DNA of 64,000 nt from GCA-2690565 sp002457235 (GCA_045565695.1 JBJLEZ010000001.1:186001-250000), one strand, 5' to 3'. Numbered from the stretch's first letter, positions 44,203-52,872 are shown. Notes: generated by a model not told the origin, from the letters alone. Program-made: numbers and translations.

Positions 44203-46161
44203 CTAAAGCTGCAATTTTTGATATAATGCCAGTGCTTCCTGATTTGTGGGAGCAATAACTAAGGCTTTTTCAATGTATTCCTTAGCCTCCGCTAAACGAT
44301 CTTGAAAATGCATTAAAAAAGATCCCATGTAAAAATTTGTCTCAAAGTTATTAGGAGCTAATCGAATTGAACGATTGAATGACTTTTCCGCATCTTCTAA
44401 ATTACCATAAAGCGTTAAACTGATGCCATGACGCATCCACGCTTGCCAATAATTTTTTTTACGATCTAAAACAAATTTTGAAGCCTCATGCATTTGTTCA
44501 GGATAATGTTTAAAGCGGATTGAGTTTTTATTATAAAGGGCATTCAAAACTTCATTTTTCAACAACCAAGCATCTAAGTTGTCTCTATTTTCTTTAATCG
44601 AATCTTCTACTAAATAAAGAACATTCAATAAATCCTCATCCTGAAAATTATCGGATGTTTCCAAAATAGTTTGAAAATCAAAAAAAGCATTTTTGTAGAT
44701 GTCATGGGACTTTAATACCTTGTAGCCATCGTAAGAAAAAAGAACACCCAACAAGCAAGCAAATCCAAAATAATAACGTGCACTTTTGCTATTTTTTCGA
44801 ATAACAAAGTTTTTAGACACTGAATTTTCACTTGTAGTAATTTTGAGGGCATACGGATCAATTTGTAAATTTAAAATAGCGATTAACACCATAAAAAAAC
44901 AAACAAAAAAAGGTACAATTATAACAGAATGAAAAAGACTGATTAATGAAAACGTTACTAAAGTTGATATAATTATGGAAAATAGAAATCGCTCTAAAGG
45001 AACACGAGGCCTACTGTCTATTATTTTCATTCTAGGTATTGATTTCAAATATTGATATTTTTCTTTTAATATAGGCAATATAGGTTTCGCCAGTAATAGT
45101 ATGCCAAGAACACCAAGCTCCGATAGAAGTAATAAATAAAAATTACTTGGGTTAGAGATAACTAAAGGGAAACTGAATGATTTAACTGATGGTAATTTTG
45201 CCTCAAATCCACCTAACCCTACTCCTAGCAGAAAATTTTTAAAAAATAAGAAGAAACTAGCGATCCAAGCCTTAAAGAAAAAAGAAATTTCTCCTAAACT
45301 AAATGCCGAAGAAAAATAATCACTAAATGAAGTAAAGGAATAATAAAAAGCTAAATAAGTCATGCAGATAACAACTAAAACTGTAAGCAAAAACTTAATT
45401 CGTGTAGCTTTTTTATAAAAAGCAAAATAGCTACAACAAATACATGCAAGGGAGTACATTAAAAACCCTTGCAAATTATTTGCCATTACCAAGCCTACGA
45501 ACAAAAGCAAAACAAGTGACAGCAAGACAAAGCGTTTTACTTTTTCCCAATAGCGAAAAAATATCGCCGGAACAATACCTGCAATAACAATGCTATTCAA
45601 AAAAGTATATGAGTTAGATTCAAAAAATAAACCTGAAACTATTTTTTTTATCCCTAATTCACTTAAGCTTTTCCCATGAAAAAATTGATCGAGCCCAAGA
45701 TAAATATGAGCCATTAAAGGAATAGATAGCCCAACAAAAATAATCCCCAGCTGCTTTAAATTTTTAACATGGTTTGCAAGAATCCATAAGACAATAAAGG
45801 CTTCAAAAAAATAAATTAAATATATTTGTCCGATCCAAGGTACTGGCGAAATAAAATTCACACTGACCAATGCCCAAATCAAAAATGGCAAAAATTTAAA
45901 AGGTATTGCGCTTAGCCTATAATCCTCTTCCCTCCTTTTACTTTTATCCCTCAAATAAACATAAAAGCCATGTAGCAAAATTAAGATACCAAAAAGAGGA
46001 ACGATAAAAGCATGGTTTCCCGGATCAACCCCTCCGTTAATTAATAAAAGTAGCGACAAGGTTAATGACAAAATAAAAATAATAACCTTCTCAACAAAGC
46101 CTGTGAGTGACCGTACTTTCTTAGATAGAAATATAAATATCTGCTTAGGGTTAGATGACAT
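44203..46161 (-). CDS. O-antigen-ligase-like membrane protein with TPR tail
   Basis: A 652-residue membrane protein with about 10-12 hydrophobic helices in the first 460 residues and a hydrophilic C-terminal domain. The middle segment LLGVGLGGFEAKLPSV is the kind of periplasmic loop seen in Wzy/WaaL ligases. The tail contains tetratricopeptide-like repeats (LYGNLEDAEKSFNRSIRLAP, NNFETNFYMGSFL, LAEAKEYIEKALVIAPTNQE). This Wzy_C-plus-TPR layout is common beside exosortase genes. It is divergent from the EpsI-like gene at 46255, supporting a shared polysaccharide/exosortase context. The polymer is unknown. Confidence 0.82.
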   Translation of the reverse strand: MSSNPKQIFIFLSKKVRSLTGFVEKVIIFILSLTLSLLLLINGGVDPGNHAFIVPLFGILILLHGFYVYLRDKSKRREEDYRLSAIPFKFLPFLIWALVSVNFISPVPWIGQIYLIYFFEAFIVLWILANHVKNLKQLGIIFVGLSIPLMAHIYLGLDQFFHGKSLSELGIKKIVSGLFFESNSYTFLNSIVIAGIVPAIFFRYWEKVKRFVLLSLVLLLFVGLVMANNLQGFLMYSLACICCSYFAFYKKATRIKFLLTVLVVICMTYLAFYYSFTSFSDYFSSAFSLGEISFFFKAWIASFFLFFKNFLLGVGLGGFEAKLPSVKSFSFPLVISNPSNFYLLLLSELGVLGILLLAKPILPILKEKYQYLKSIPRMKIIDSRPRVPLERFLFSIIISTLVTFSLISLFHSVIIVPFFVCFFMVLIAILNLQIDPYALKITTSENSVSKNFVIRKNSKSARYYFGFACLLGVLFSYDGYKVLKSHDIYKNAFFDFQTILETSDNFQDEDLLNVLYLVEDSIKENRDNLDAWLLKNEVLNALYNKNSIRFKHYPEQMHEASKFVLDRKKNYWQAWMRHGISLTLYGNLEDAEKSFNRSIRLAPNNFETNFYMGSFLMHFQDRLAEAKEYIEKALVIAPTNQEALALYQKLQL

Positions 46162-46254
46162 CTTTTAATAAAATAGGATTGCCTGATAAATTTACAAATT
46201 TAAGTTATATAAACTACAAGATAAATAAACTCCCAAAATACATTTTCTTTTCTT

Positions 46255-46953
46255 ATGAAAGTTTTTATTTTAACTACTGGATTTCTGACTTTTTTCTCTG
46301 TGCTAGGATTAAAACTCTTTTTTGCATTTTCGCCAGCACCCCCCATTTCTTTAGATCAATCCCTTTCTAATATTATCCCCAAAGAAATCAATGGCTGGTC
46401 CTATACTGATTTTGATCTAGCTAATTCTGAAGAATCCAGTGATCGCATTGCTTCCTTTCTCAATTTTGATGACTCCTTATACCGTGTTTACGTAAAAGGG
46501 AATGTTCGTGTAGGGGTTTATATTGCTTATTGGACTCCGGGAAAAGTATCCTATCGTTGGGCCGGAGCGCACACGCCAGATACTTGCTGGGTCGTTAACG
46601 GTTGGACTCGCCTAGATCGAAAATACTCTATTCCTTTTCAAGTTAACGAATTTAAACTTAAAAATGCAGAATTTGGCATTTACAAAAAAGACCGAACTAT
46701 AGAAAACGTTTACTTTTGGCACTTAGTCGGTGGAGAACCATTCGGATATGCACAAAAAGAAATCCCTAATATCTTTGGGGCATTAGTTGATATCCAAAAA
46801 TACGGACTTAATCTGAGGCAAGAACAATTCTTTATAAGACTTTCCAGTAACGAAAATCTGGAATCCCTACAAAAACTAGAAGGATTTGATGAAATTATTG
46901 GAGGATTAAGCCAATTACCTTTATCTTCAAAAGAGATTACTCTATTAAATTAA
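46255..46953 (+). CDS. Exosortase-associated EpsI-like protein (DUF3485)
   Basis: 232 residues with an N-terminal hydrophobic segment (1-24) and an extracytoplasmic domain. The motif WAGAHTPDTCWVVNGW at 102-117, with H106 and C111, matches the conserved His-Pro-x-x-Cys...GW block of EpsI/DUF3485 proteins. IPKEINGWSY near residue 45 is the other common block. These proteins normally accompany exosortases (PEP-CTERM sorting) in exopolysaccharide loci. No exosortase gene is in this window, so the partner must lie elsewhere or be lost. It is convergent with the NeuD-like gene. Confidence 0.85.
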   Translation: MKVFILTTGFLTFFSVLGLKLFFAFSPAPPISLDQSLSNIIPKEINGWSYTDFDLANSEESSDRIASFLNFDDSLYRVYVKGNVRVGVYIAYWTPGKVSYRWAGAHTPDTCWVVNGWTRLDRKYSIPFQVNEFKLKNAEFGIYKKDRTIENVYFWHLVGGEPFGYAQKEIPNIFGALVDIQKYGLNLRQEQFFIRLSSNENLESLQKLEGFDEIIGGLSQLPLSSKEITLLN

Positions 46954-46972
46954 GTATATTGAATCCGCTGCC

Positions 46973-47605
46973 CTAGAAAATAGGTCTTGCAGGATTTCCA
47001 AAAACTGAAGTTTTAGGAGCGACATCTCGGATGACCACAGATCCCGCACCAATAATGCTTGATGAGCCAATTGTTTTAGACGGGATAATTCTAGCGCCGC
47101 TACCTAAAAATACTGACTCCCCTACTTCAACAAAACCAGTAATATCACATTGGGCACTGAGCGTAGACCAGTCTCCCACTTTAGAATCATGTCCGAGAGT
47201 TGTTGATAAATTAATCATAACAAAATTACCCACTTCAACATCGCAAGTGATGACAACATTCGGGCAAATAACCGACCCTCTACCAACCTTTGAACTTCTG
47301 CCCAATTTAGCCGAAGGGTGGATTAAGCTAATAAATTTACCTCCTTTGTCTATAAGTGACTGGCAAATTTCTTTTTTGATTGAGGGGTTTCCAATCCCGC
47401 AAATCAAGCAATCATTTTTGTCTGCTTTATAATCAGATATTTTATTAACTACTTTAGCTTCAATCGAAAATCCATCAAGTGCTTGTAAATTGTCATCAAG
47501 AAACCCAGCAAACGAATACTCTTCAATGAAGTCGTAAGTTTCGATCATCCAATCAAAAACTTCACGACCAAAGCCTCCTGCACCAACAATGTAAATCTGT
47601 TTCAT
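46973..47605 (-). CDS. NeuD/PglD-like sugar O-acyltransferase
   Basis: A 210-residue left-handed beta-helix acyltransferase. The N-terminal PglD-like domain opens with IVGAGGFGREVFDWM. Hexapeptide repeats run from about 95 (IHPSAKLGRSSKVGRGS through VIIGAGSVV-like turns). LGHDSKVGDWSTLS provides the conserved catalytic His. It would transfer an acyl group to an amino sugar. It follows the ACP gene by 3 bases, so the donor may be an acyl-ACP instead of acetyl-CoA (inference). Part of a three-gene minus-strand unit with the ACP and KAS III-like gene. Confidence 0.87.
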   Translation of the reverse strand: MKQIYIVGAGGFGREVFDWMIETYDFIEEYSFAGFLDDNLQALDGFSIEAKVVNKISDYKADKNDCLICGIGNPSIKKEICQSLIDKGGKFISLIHPSAKLGRSSKVGRGSVICPNVVITCDVEVGNFVMINLSTTLGHDSKVGDWSTLSAQCDITGFVEVGESVFLGSGARIIPSKTIGSSSIIGAGSVVIRDVAPKTSVFGNPARPIF

Positions 47606-47608
47606 AAG

Positions 47609-47839
47609 CTATACTTTTGATTGAATTAGATCAAAAAGCGACTGAACTGTATCACAAGATTCTATCTCAGTTTTTTTTAATAATACGCCATATTCTAAAT
47701 CAATCGTATCCGTTAAAGTTAATATGGCTAAAGAATCCCACTCTTTTAATCCCTTGAATGCAGTCGTTCCAGTCAATGAACCTGTCTCCAAGCCATCCAA
47801 AGACTCTTCAAACTGCTGAATAAATCTATTAAATTCCAT
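47609..47839 (-). CDS. Acyl carrier protein (second copy)
   Basis: A 76-residue carrier with the attachment serine in GLKEWDSLAILTLTDTID. The WDSLA form, rather than DSLD, is typical of specialised carriers in polysaccharide or polyketide-type clusters. It lies 3 bases before the NeuD-like gene and 54 bases after the KAS III gene. It differs clearly from the ACP at 37.3 kb. Confidence 0.88.
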   Translation of the reverse strand: MEFNRFIQQFEESLDGLETGSLTGTTAFKGLKEWDSLAILTLTDTIDLEYGVLLKKTEIESCDTVQSLFDLIQSKV

Positions 47840-47893
47840 ATACTTTAAATAAAAGGATTTCTCTGATACACAAGCTGAGAATATTTTGCATAC

Positions 47894-48982
47894 TCACGAT
47901 TTATAGACCCTCCATTCAAGACAGTCCAAATTAGAAACGGTCAATAAACAATTCCCCCAAGACAAGCCAACGCCAAAACCAGAAAGAACAACTTGATGCG
48001 AAGACTTGCCTCCACTCTCACCAGTCAATGGGCCTGCCAATTCATAAGAAAGAGCACCAGGGATAGAAGCCGAACTGACATTGCCAAAAGCTCCAAATGA
48101 TTCCACTGGGAAACGTCCAAGATCTACCTTCAAACGCTTGCCAATGTTATGCACCATATAACGATTCGCTTGATGTAAGACAAAGTAATCCACTGAATCC
48201 TTTGAAACATCTGCGTAATCGAGCAAAGCTTCTATCTCTCGAGGAACCACTTCTATTGAAAAATTAAAAACTTCAGAGCCATCCATAAATAAATTTTCTT
48301 TTGTACGAATATTTCCGTCATCATCTGAATATTCTTCAGCTGTCTCATTTGAAAATGGCAAGCGGGCCCCTCCAGCAGGAACGATTAAAGAATCTGAACC
48401 TCGACCATCTGTCCCTAAACGAAACCAAGACACGCCTGCACCCATTCGTTTTTCGACCATTGTTGCACTTCCCGCATCACCAAACAAGGATGCGGTCGCA
48501 CGATCTTTAGGATGCACTAATCGACTGAGAGTATCCCCTGCTAAGACTAAAACTCTCTGCGATGAACCATTTGAAATAATTGAATAAGCTAACCAAAGCG
48601 CGTAAACAAATCCCGAACACCCCAACCCTACGTCTAAAGCGGCACAATCTGTGCCACACTTTAATCGACCATGCAATAGAGTCGCATTACTCGGTTGCGA
48701 ATGATCAGGCGTTTGTGTCACATATAAAATTCCATCCAAGTCACTAGGATCTATATTTAATTGATCTAAAAGGATTTGCGCTGCTTGAGTGCACAAATCT
48801 AAGTTAGTTAGCTCATTTGATGCGAATCGTCTCTCATTGATTCCAAGCGTCTTTTTTAAACGCTCGATTTGTCGAATATTTCCTCCATATAAATCCACAT
48901 CTTCTTTAATGGAACGGATTTTTGGTGGTACTACTGTAACTGAACCAGTCAAACTGACATCCACGAATTGATTTGCAGGCAT
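47894..48982 (-). CDS. Beta-ketoacyl-ACP synthase III-like protein
   Basis: A 362-residue FabH-fold condensing enzyme. The catalytic triad is complete: C122 in GLGCSGFVYAL, H270 in VLHQANRYM and N301 in FGNVSSASIP. At 362 residues it is longer than FabH (about 320) and includes an insert around 205-235 (FSNETAEEYSDDDGNIRTKE). It heads the KAS III/ACP/acyltransferase unit and may load or extend a short acyl chain on the adjacent ACP. It is divergent from accB, so it could also take part in general initiation of fatty-acid synthesis. Confidence 0.85.
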   Translation of the reverse strand: MPANQFVDVSLTGSVTVVPPKIRSIKEDVDLYGGNIRQIERLKKTLGINERRFASNELTNLDLCTQAAQILLDQLNIDPSDLDGILYVTQTPDHSQPSNATLLHGRLKCGTDCAALDVGLGCSGFVYALWLAYSIISNGSSQRVLVLAGDTLSRLVHPKDRATASLFGDAGSATMVEKRMGAGVSWFRLGTDGRGSDSLIVPAGGARLPFSNETAEEYSDDDGNIRTKENLFMDGSEVFNFSIEVVPREIEALLDYADVSKDSVDYFVLHQANRYMVHNIGKRLKVDLGRFPVESFGAFGNVSSASIPGALSYELAGPLTGESGGKSSHQVVLSGFGVGLSWGNCLLTVSNLDCLEWRVYKS

Positions 48983-49122
48983 AGCTCTAAGTTGACACTA
49001 ATCGTATTAAAGTAAATATTGTTTTAATCAAAAAAACATACTTTAATTTAAATTATCAAAAAACAAATAAAGTCATTGCACCCAAACAAAAAACTTTAAA
49101 GATACTACATTTTTAATCAACG

Positions 49123-49128
49123 AAAGGA
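49123..49128 (+). promoter_or_regulatory. Ribosome binding site selecting the TTG start of accB
   Basis: AAAGGA lies 5 bases before the TTG at 49134. No in-frame ATG nearby gives the normal AccB N-terminus, so this Shine-Dalgarno match decides the unusual start. Confidence 0.6.
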
Positions 49129-49133
49129 CTATT

Positions 49134-49598
49134 TTGGATCTTAAAACAATCAAACAAGTAATCGATTTAATGAAACGCTCCGAGCTCTCAGAGTTCGAAT
49201 TCGAGGAGGACGGGTTTAAGCTACGCCTTAGCAGAGAATCAAATAACTCTGTAGCACCTATCATTCAAAGCATTGCACCAGTCAACCCAGTGGCAGCCAC
49301 TCCAGCTACTCCTGCTCCAGCATCCTCTGCTGAAAAAGAAAAAGCTGAAGACCCTAATGTTGAAACCATTAAATCCCCTATGGTCGGTACTTTTTATCGT
49401 GCCCCTTCTCCAGATAGTGCAAACTTTACTGATGTAGGTAAAAAAGTCGATGTCGATTCGATCGTCTGTATTATAGAAGCAATGAAAGTGATGAATGAGA
49501 TTCAGGCTGAAGTTAAAGGGACTATTACAGAAATCTTAGTTGAAGATGGAGATGCCATAGAGTTTGGTCAGCCATTATTTAAATACAAAAAAGCGTAA
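49134..49598 (+). CDS. accB: Biotin carboxyl carrier protein of acetyl-CoA carboxylase
   Basis: A 154-residue biotin carrier. The start is a TTG supported by an AAAGGA five bases upstream. The N-terminal segment KTIKQVIDLMKRSELSEFEF is typical, an Ala-Pro linker follows (about 46-80), and the C-terminal biotinyl domain has the lysine in IEAMKVMNEIQAEV. It passes CO2-biotin to the carboxyltransferase for malonyl-CoA. accC begins 9 bases downstream; accA and accD are not in the window. Confidence 0.95.
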   Translation: MDLKTIKQVIDLMKRSELSEFEFEEDGFKLRLSRESNNSVAPIIQSIAPVNPVAATPATPAPASSAEKEKAEDPNVETIKSPMVGTFYRAPSPDSANFTDVGKKVDVDSIVCIIEAMKVMNEIQAEVKGTITEILVEDGDAIEFGQPLFKYKKA

Positions 49599-49607
49599 TC
49601 GCATTCG

Positions 49608-50972
49608 ATGATAAAAAAAGTTCTTATCGCAAATCGAGGAGAGATTGCTCTCCGTATTGTTCGAGCCTGTAATGAATTAGGGATCAAAACCCTAGCCGTT
49701 TATTCAGAAGCCGATGAACAGTCCTTGCACGTTCAATTAGCGGATGAAGCAATATGCATTGGTCCTGCCGTAAGTAGCCAAAGTTACCTAAAGGCCGATC
49801 GCATTATTGCAGCAGCAGAGATAGCAAATGTAGATGCGATTCACCCTGGTTACGGATTTTTAGCAGAAAATGCTGATTTCGCTGAACAATGTTCAGACTG
49901 TAAAATTAAATTTATTGGGCCTTCCTCTGATGCCATCGTCAACTTTGGGGATAAGGCTAAAGCAAGAGAAATGGCATCTAAGGCTAAAGTACCGGTAATT
50001 CCTGGTAGTGAAGGGATTGTCGATAATGAAAAAAAAGCACTGAGCGTAGCTAAAAAAATTGGCTTTCCGGTCATCATTAAAGCCGTAGCTGGTGGTGGAG
50101 GTAAAGGAATGCGTGCTGCTCACAATGCCGTAGCCTTTGCTAAAGAATATAATAGTGCGCGTAACGAAGCCGAAAAAGCCTTTGGAAATGGAGATGTCTA
50201 TATCGAAAAATTTCTTGAAGCACCAAGGCATATCGAAATCCAAGTCTTAGGCGACCAATACGGAAATGTTATACACTTAGGGGAACGTGACTGCTCAGTC
50301 CAGCGCCGTCACCAAAAATTAATTGAAGAAGCCCCTTCCCCTTTTATATCCGATGACACACGAAAAAAAATGGGGCGTGATGCTGTTAAATTAGCTAAGT
50401 CCGTAAAATATGAAGGAGCTGGTACTGTAGAATTTTTGGTCGATGATGAGCAAAACTATTACTTCATTGAAATGAACACTCGTATTCAAGTTGAACACGG
50501 AGTCACTGAAGAGGTCACTGGCGTTGATTTAGTGAAAGAGCAACTGCTTATTGCTAGTGGTGAAAAATTAAACTACGAACAAAAAGATATTAAATTCACT
50601 CGCCATGCAATTGAGTGTCGTGTCTGCGCCGAAGATCCTTCGAGAAACTTTGCACCCTGCCCTGGTGAAATTAGTGTTTATTATTCTCCCGGAGGTCATG
50701 GCGTAAGAATCGACTCTCACGTTTACGGTGGTTATACAATTCCTCCACACTATGATAGTATGATTTCAAAAGTGATCACCTATGGACGCAACCGAGAGCT
50801 AGCATTAGATCGCATGGATCGAGCACTCAAAGAATATATTATCCGAGGAATCGCTTCTAATATATCATTTTCACGTGCAATAATTAAAGACCCTACATTC
50901 CGTTCAGGTAAAGCAACCACTAAATATATTGAAGAATTTTTAAAACGAGCACCTAAGAATCTTTACAGCTAG
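49608..50972 (+). CDS. accC: Biotin carboxylase subunit of acetyl-CoA carboxylase
   Basis: A 454-residue ATP-grasp enzyme that carboxylates biotin on AccB. Blocks are KKVLIANRGEIALRIVRAC, HPGYGFLAENADFAEQC, VIIKAVAGGGGKGMRAA (ATP-binding glycine loop), RDCSVQRRHQKLIEEAPSP and FIEMNTRIQVEHGVTEEVTG. EHGVTE replaces the usual EHPVTE. Length is normal. The strict accB-accC order is conserved in bacteria. The Asp23-family gene follows after 25 bases. Confidence 0.97.
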   Translation: MIKKVLIANRGEIALRIVRACNELGIKTLAVYSEADEQSLHVQLADEAICIGPAVSSQSYLKADRIIAAAEIANVDAIHPGYGFLAENADFAEQCSDCKIKFIGPSSDAIVNFGDKAKAREMASKAKVPVIPGSEGIVDNEKKALSVAKKIGFPVIIKAVAGGGGKGMRAAHNAVAFAKEYNSARNEAEKAFGNGDVYIEKFLEAPRHIEIQVLGDQYGNVIHLGERDCSVQRRHQKLIEEAPSPFISDDTRKKMGRDAVKLAKSVKYEGAGTVEFLVDDEQNYYFIEMNTRIQVEHGVTEEVTGVDLVKEQLLIASGEKLNYEQKDIKFTRHAIECRVCAEDPSRNFAPCPGEISVYYSPGGHGVRIDSHVYGGYTIPPHYDSMISKVITYGRNRELALDRMDRALKEYIIRGIASNISFSRAIIKDPTFRSGKATTKYIEEFLKRAPKNLYS

Positions 50973-50997
50973 GATTTAACGCTTTATATTAACTAAC

Positions 50998-51429
50998 ATG
51001 AACAACGAAAATTCAGAAACAAATGTCCCTCTCGTTTCCGAAGAAACAAATACCTTAGGCGATATCCAAATTAATTTCAATGTGGTCGCTAATATCGTTC
51101 GAATTGCTGCCCTTGAAGTACCAGGGGTTGCTACAGTTGGTGGCGGATTAGTAGACGGTATTGCAGATATGTTTCCTCAGAAAAAATTTGATCGTGGAGT
51201 ACGCGTCAAAGCTGACGAAGTAGGCGACTATATTATAGATATAAAAGTCATACTTAAGTTTGGGGTTGAACTCGCCCATGTTGCAGAACAAGCACAACAT
51301 AGAATAATTGAGCAAGTGGAGAAAATGACCAGTCGCTCAGTTTCTCGAGTCAATGTCATAGTTGATGGTGTAAAAACCACAGAACAAACTCAAAATGATG
51401 ACTGGGATGAGGAAACTCATACCGACTAA
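50998..51429 (+). CDS. Asp23/Gls24 family envelope stress protein
   Basis: A 143-residue protein with LGDIQINFNVVANIVRIAAL, EVPGVATVGGGLVDGIAD and YIIDIKVILKFGVELAHVAE, then VEKMTSRSVSRVNVIVDGVK. This pattern is the Asp23/Gls24 (DUF322) fold first known from Gram-positive alkaline-shock proteins. The next gene encodes an AmaP-like membrane partner, matching the usual anchor/soluble pairing. It follows accC, and an arrangement linking accBC and asp23 recurs in several phyla (from general knowledge). Function is probably at the cell envelope. Confidence 0.85.
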   Translation: MNNENSETNVPLVSEETNTLGDIQINFNVVANIVRIAALEVPGVATVGGGLVDGIADMFPQKKFDRGVRVKADEVGDYIIDIKVILKFGVELAHVAEQAQHRIIEQVEKMTSRSVSRVNVIVDGVKTTEQTQNDDWDEETHTD

Positions 51430-51490
51430 TCCATGTAGTTTAGAGGTTTGATGTTAACTCAACAACTTCTATTCAAGTGCATTTAATGCT

Positions 51491-51964
51491 ATGACCTTGA
51501 TCGATACACTTTTAAATTTATTAAAAGAAATAGGCATTACAAATGCGTTAGTAGCCTATTTAATCTTAGGGGTCTGCGCATTTATTATACTGCTCATTGT
51601 TTTGAATTGGTTCACTTCTTTGTTCAAAAGCCCACGGCTCATAGCTTATAAAACAGAAAAAGGAATCGTACAAGTTAACAGCGGTGCTATTTCTGATTTA
51701 GTGCAGTCTATTTGCAAAAAAGAGAGGCATATTTCCCAGTTAAGAACCAAAATTGTTTCTAAACGAAAAAAACTCAATATACAGATTCGTTTACGAATTG
51801 AGAGTGGTAGCCATTTGAAAAGCATTGAGGAATCTCTGCAAAGTGATATCAGAGAAGCACTTCATGAAAGTTTAGGCATTGAAAATATTGGCTACATAGA
51901 CATTATTGCTACTGGAATTAAAGATTCTAAAAATATTCAGCCTAGCTCCGAAAGCTTTGATTGA
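51491..51964 (+). CDS. AmaP-like alkaline shock membrane anchor
   Basis: 157 residues. An N-terminal membrane helix covers about 18-40 (VAYLILGVCAFIILLIVLN), with a short preceding helix. The cytoplasmic domain resembles the Asp23 fold: IVQVNSGAISDLVQSICKKE, KLNIQIRLRIESGSHLKS and LHESLGIENIGYIDIIATGI. It is the expected membrane anchor for the Asp23/Gls24 protein encoded just upstream. The family is inferred from this pairing and domain pattern. Confidence 0.75.
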   Translation: MTLIDTLLNLLKEIGITNALVAYLILGVCAFIILLIVLNWFTSLFKSPRLIAYKTEKGIVQVNSGAISDLVQSICKKERHISQLRTKIVSKRKKLNIQIRLRIESGSHLKSIEESLQSDIREALHESLGIENIGYIDIIATGIKDSKNIQPSSESFD

Positions 51965-51991
51965 ATCCCGACTAAATAGATAGCGAAGAAA

Positions 51992-52432
51992 ATGAAACGA
52001 CACGTTGGGCTATTAGTCATTTTATGTATACTGCTGTCAGCTTGCTCTGATACTTTTATTTACCAAAAGAGCCTAAGTCAATTTTCAGAACGTTTCGCAA
52101 AAGCTAATTCCGATGAAGATATGGATGCGATGCTTAGCTTGTATGCCACAGGAGGCCTAGAAGAAACAGATTTAGCTATTCTAGAAACTGCATTGAGCTT
52201 TGAGATTGGCCTCCCTATACAATCTATAAGTTTTCAAGAACTTTCAGGTGCCCCAGAAGAATCTATTGCCTACGAACATGAAGGGATTGAATATAAGGCA
52301 AGCTTGGCTCCGAAATTACGAATGCTTGTTGAATACGCAGATGAAGGCCAGCTTAGGTCTAAATTCAGCATTGGGCGAAATCCTAAAAAAGAATGGAAAA
52401 TCATCACTGCCATTCCAAAAAATAAAAATTAA
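51992..52432 (+). CDS. Lipoprotein of unknown function
   Basis: 146 residues with a type II signal peptide: basic MKRH, hydrophobic core, and lipobox LLSAC with the cysteine near residue 18. The mature part is acidic with no family I recognise; LSQFSERFAKANSDEDMDAM and LYATGGLEETDLAILETAL are distinctive. It follows the AmaP-like gene by 27 bases and may be cotranscribed with the envelope-stress pair. Confidence 0.75.
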   Translation: MKRHVGLLVILCILLSACSDTFIYQKSLSQFSERFAKANSDEDMDAMLSLYATGGLEETDLAILETALSFEIGLPIQSISFQELSGAPEESIAYEHEGIEYKASLAPKLRMLVEYADEGQLRSKFSIGRNPKKEWKIITAIPKNKN

Positions 52433-52487
52433 AATTAGAACGGTTCACCCAGTTGACAAAATATAAATATTTTGCACACTAGCGGTT

Positions 52488-52823
52488 ATGAAAGTTATTG
52501 CATATTTAAAACCAACTTGCGGATGGAGCATGGGCGTTCGTGCTATAATGAAAAAATATAATTTAAGCTACGAAGATAGGGATATTATCAACCAACCAGA
52601 TCAATATGCAGAAATGGTAGAAAAATCAGGACAAGCACTTTCACCTTGTGTTGAGATAGATGGTGTAATGCTTGCTGATGTCAGTGGTGAGGAAGTTGAG
52701 AACTATCTTCTCAGCAATGCGCTAGTCAAAACCAATAATGAAATCCCGGATGCACCGATTGATGCTCCGTGTACTGACGAAGAACATGAAGCGATGCGAA
52801 CCAAAACTATCCGATTTTTTTAA
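52488..52823 (+). CDS. Glutaredoxin-like protein, CGWS active site
   Basis: 111 residues with a thioredoxin-fold opening KVIAYLKPTCGWSMGVRAIM and YNLSYEDRDIINQ. The active site is CGWS, a single-cysteine CxxS form in place of CPYC/CPFC, which suggests a monothiol glutaredoxin or regulatory role. SPCVEIDGVMLAD aligns with the glutathione-binding TVPxxFIDG block, with Pro retained and Cys inserted. A 30-residue C-terminal tail carries a further Cys (DAPCTDEEHEAM). A strong terminator follows. Confidence 0.75.
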   Translation: MKVIAYLKPTCGWSMGVRAIMKKYNLSYEDRDIINQPDQYAEMVEKSGQALSPCVEIDGVMLADVSGEEVENYLLSNALVKTNNEIPDAPIDAPCTDEEHEAMRTKTIRFF

Positions 52824-52846
52824 CTTTGACTCATATTGATCCCTTT

Positions 52847-52872
52847 AAACCGAGTCTTTACTCGGTTTTTTT
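52847..52872 (+). terminator. Rho-independent terminator after glutaredoxin-like gene
   Basis: AAACCGAGT (52847-52855) pairs perfectly with ACTCGGTTT (52860-52868) around a CTTT loop, and the T-run continues to 52872. It ends the accB-to-glutaredoxin stretch before gltB. Confidence 0.88.

Noticed and set aside
46973..48982. Sialic acid (neu) biosynthesis cluster because of the NeuD-like gene
   Set aside because: No NeuA, NeuB or NeuC homologue is nearby; only the acyltransferase family matches.
52453..52480. TTGACA upstream of the glutaredoxin-like gene as a promoter
   Set aside because: The -35 is a perfect match, but no acceptable -10 lies 16-18 bases on (CACACT), so it is not listed.
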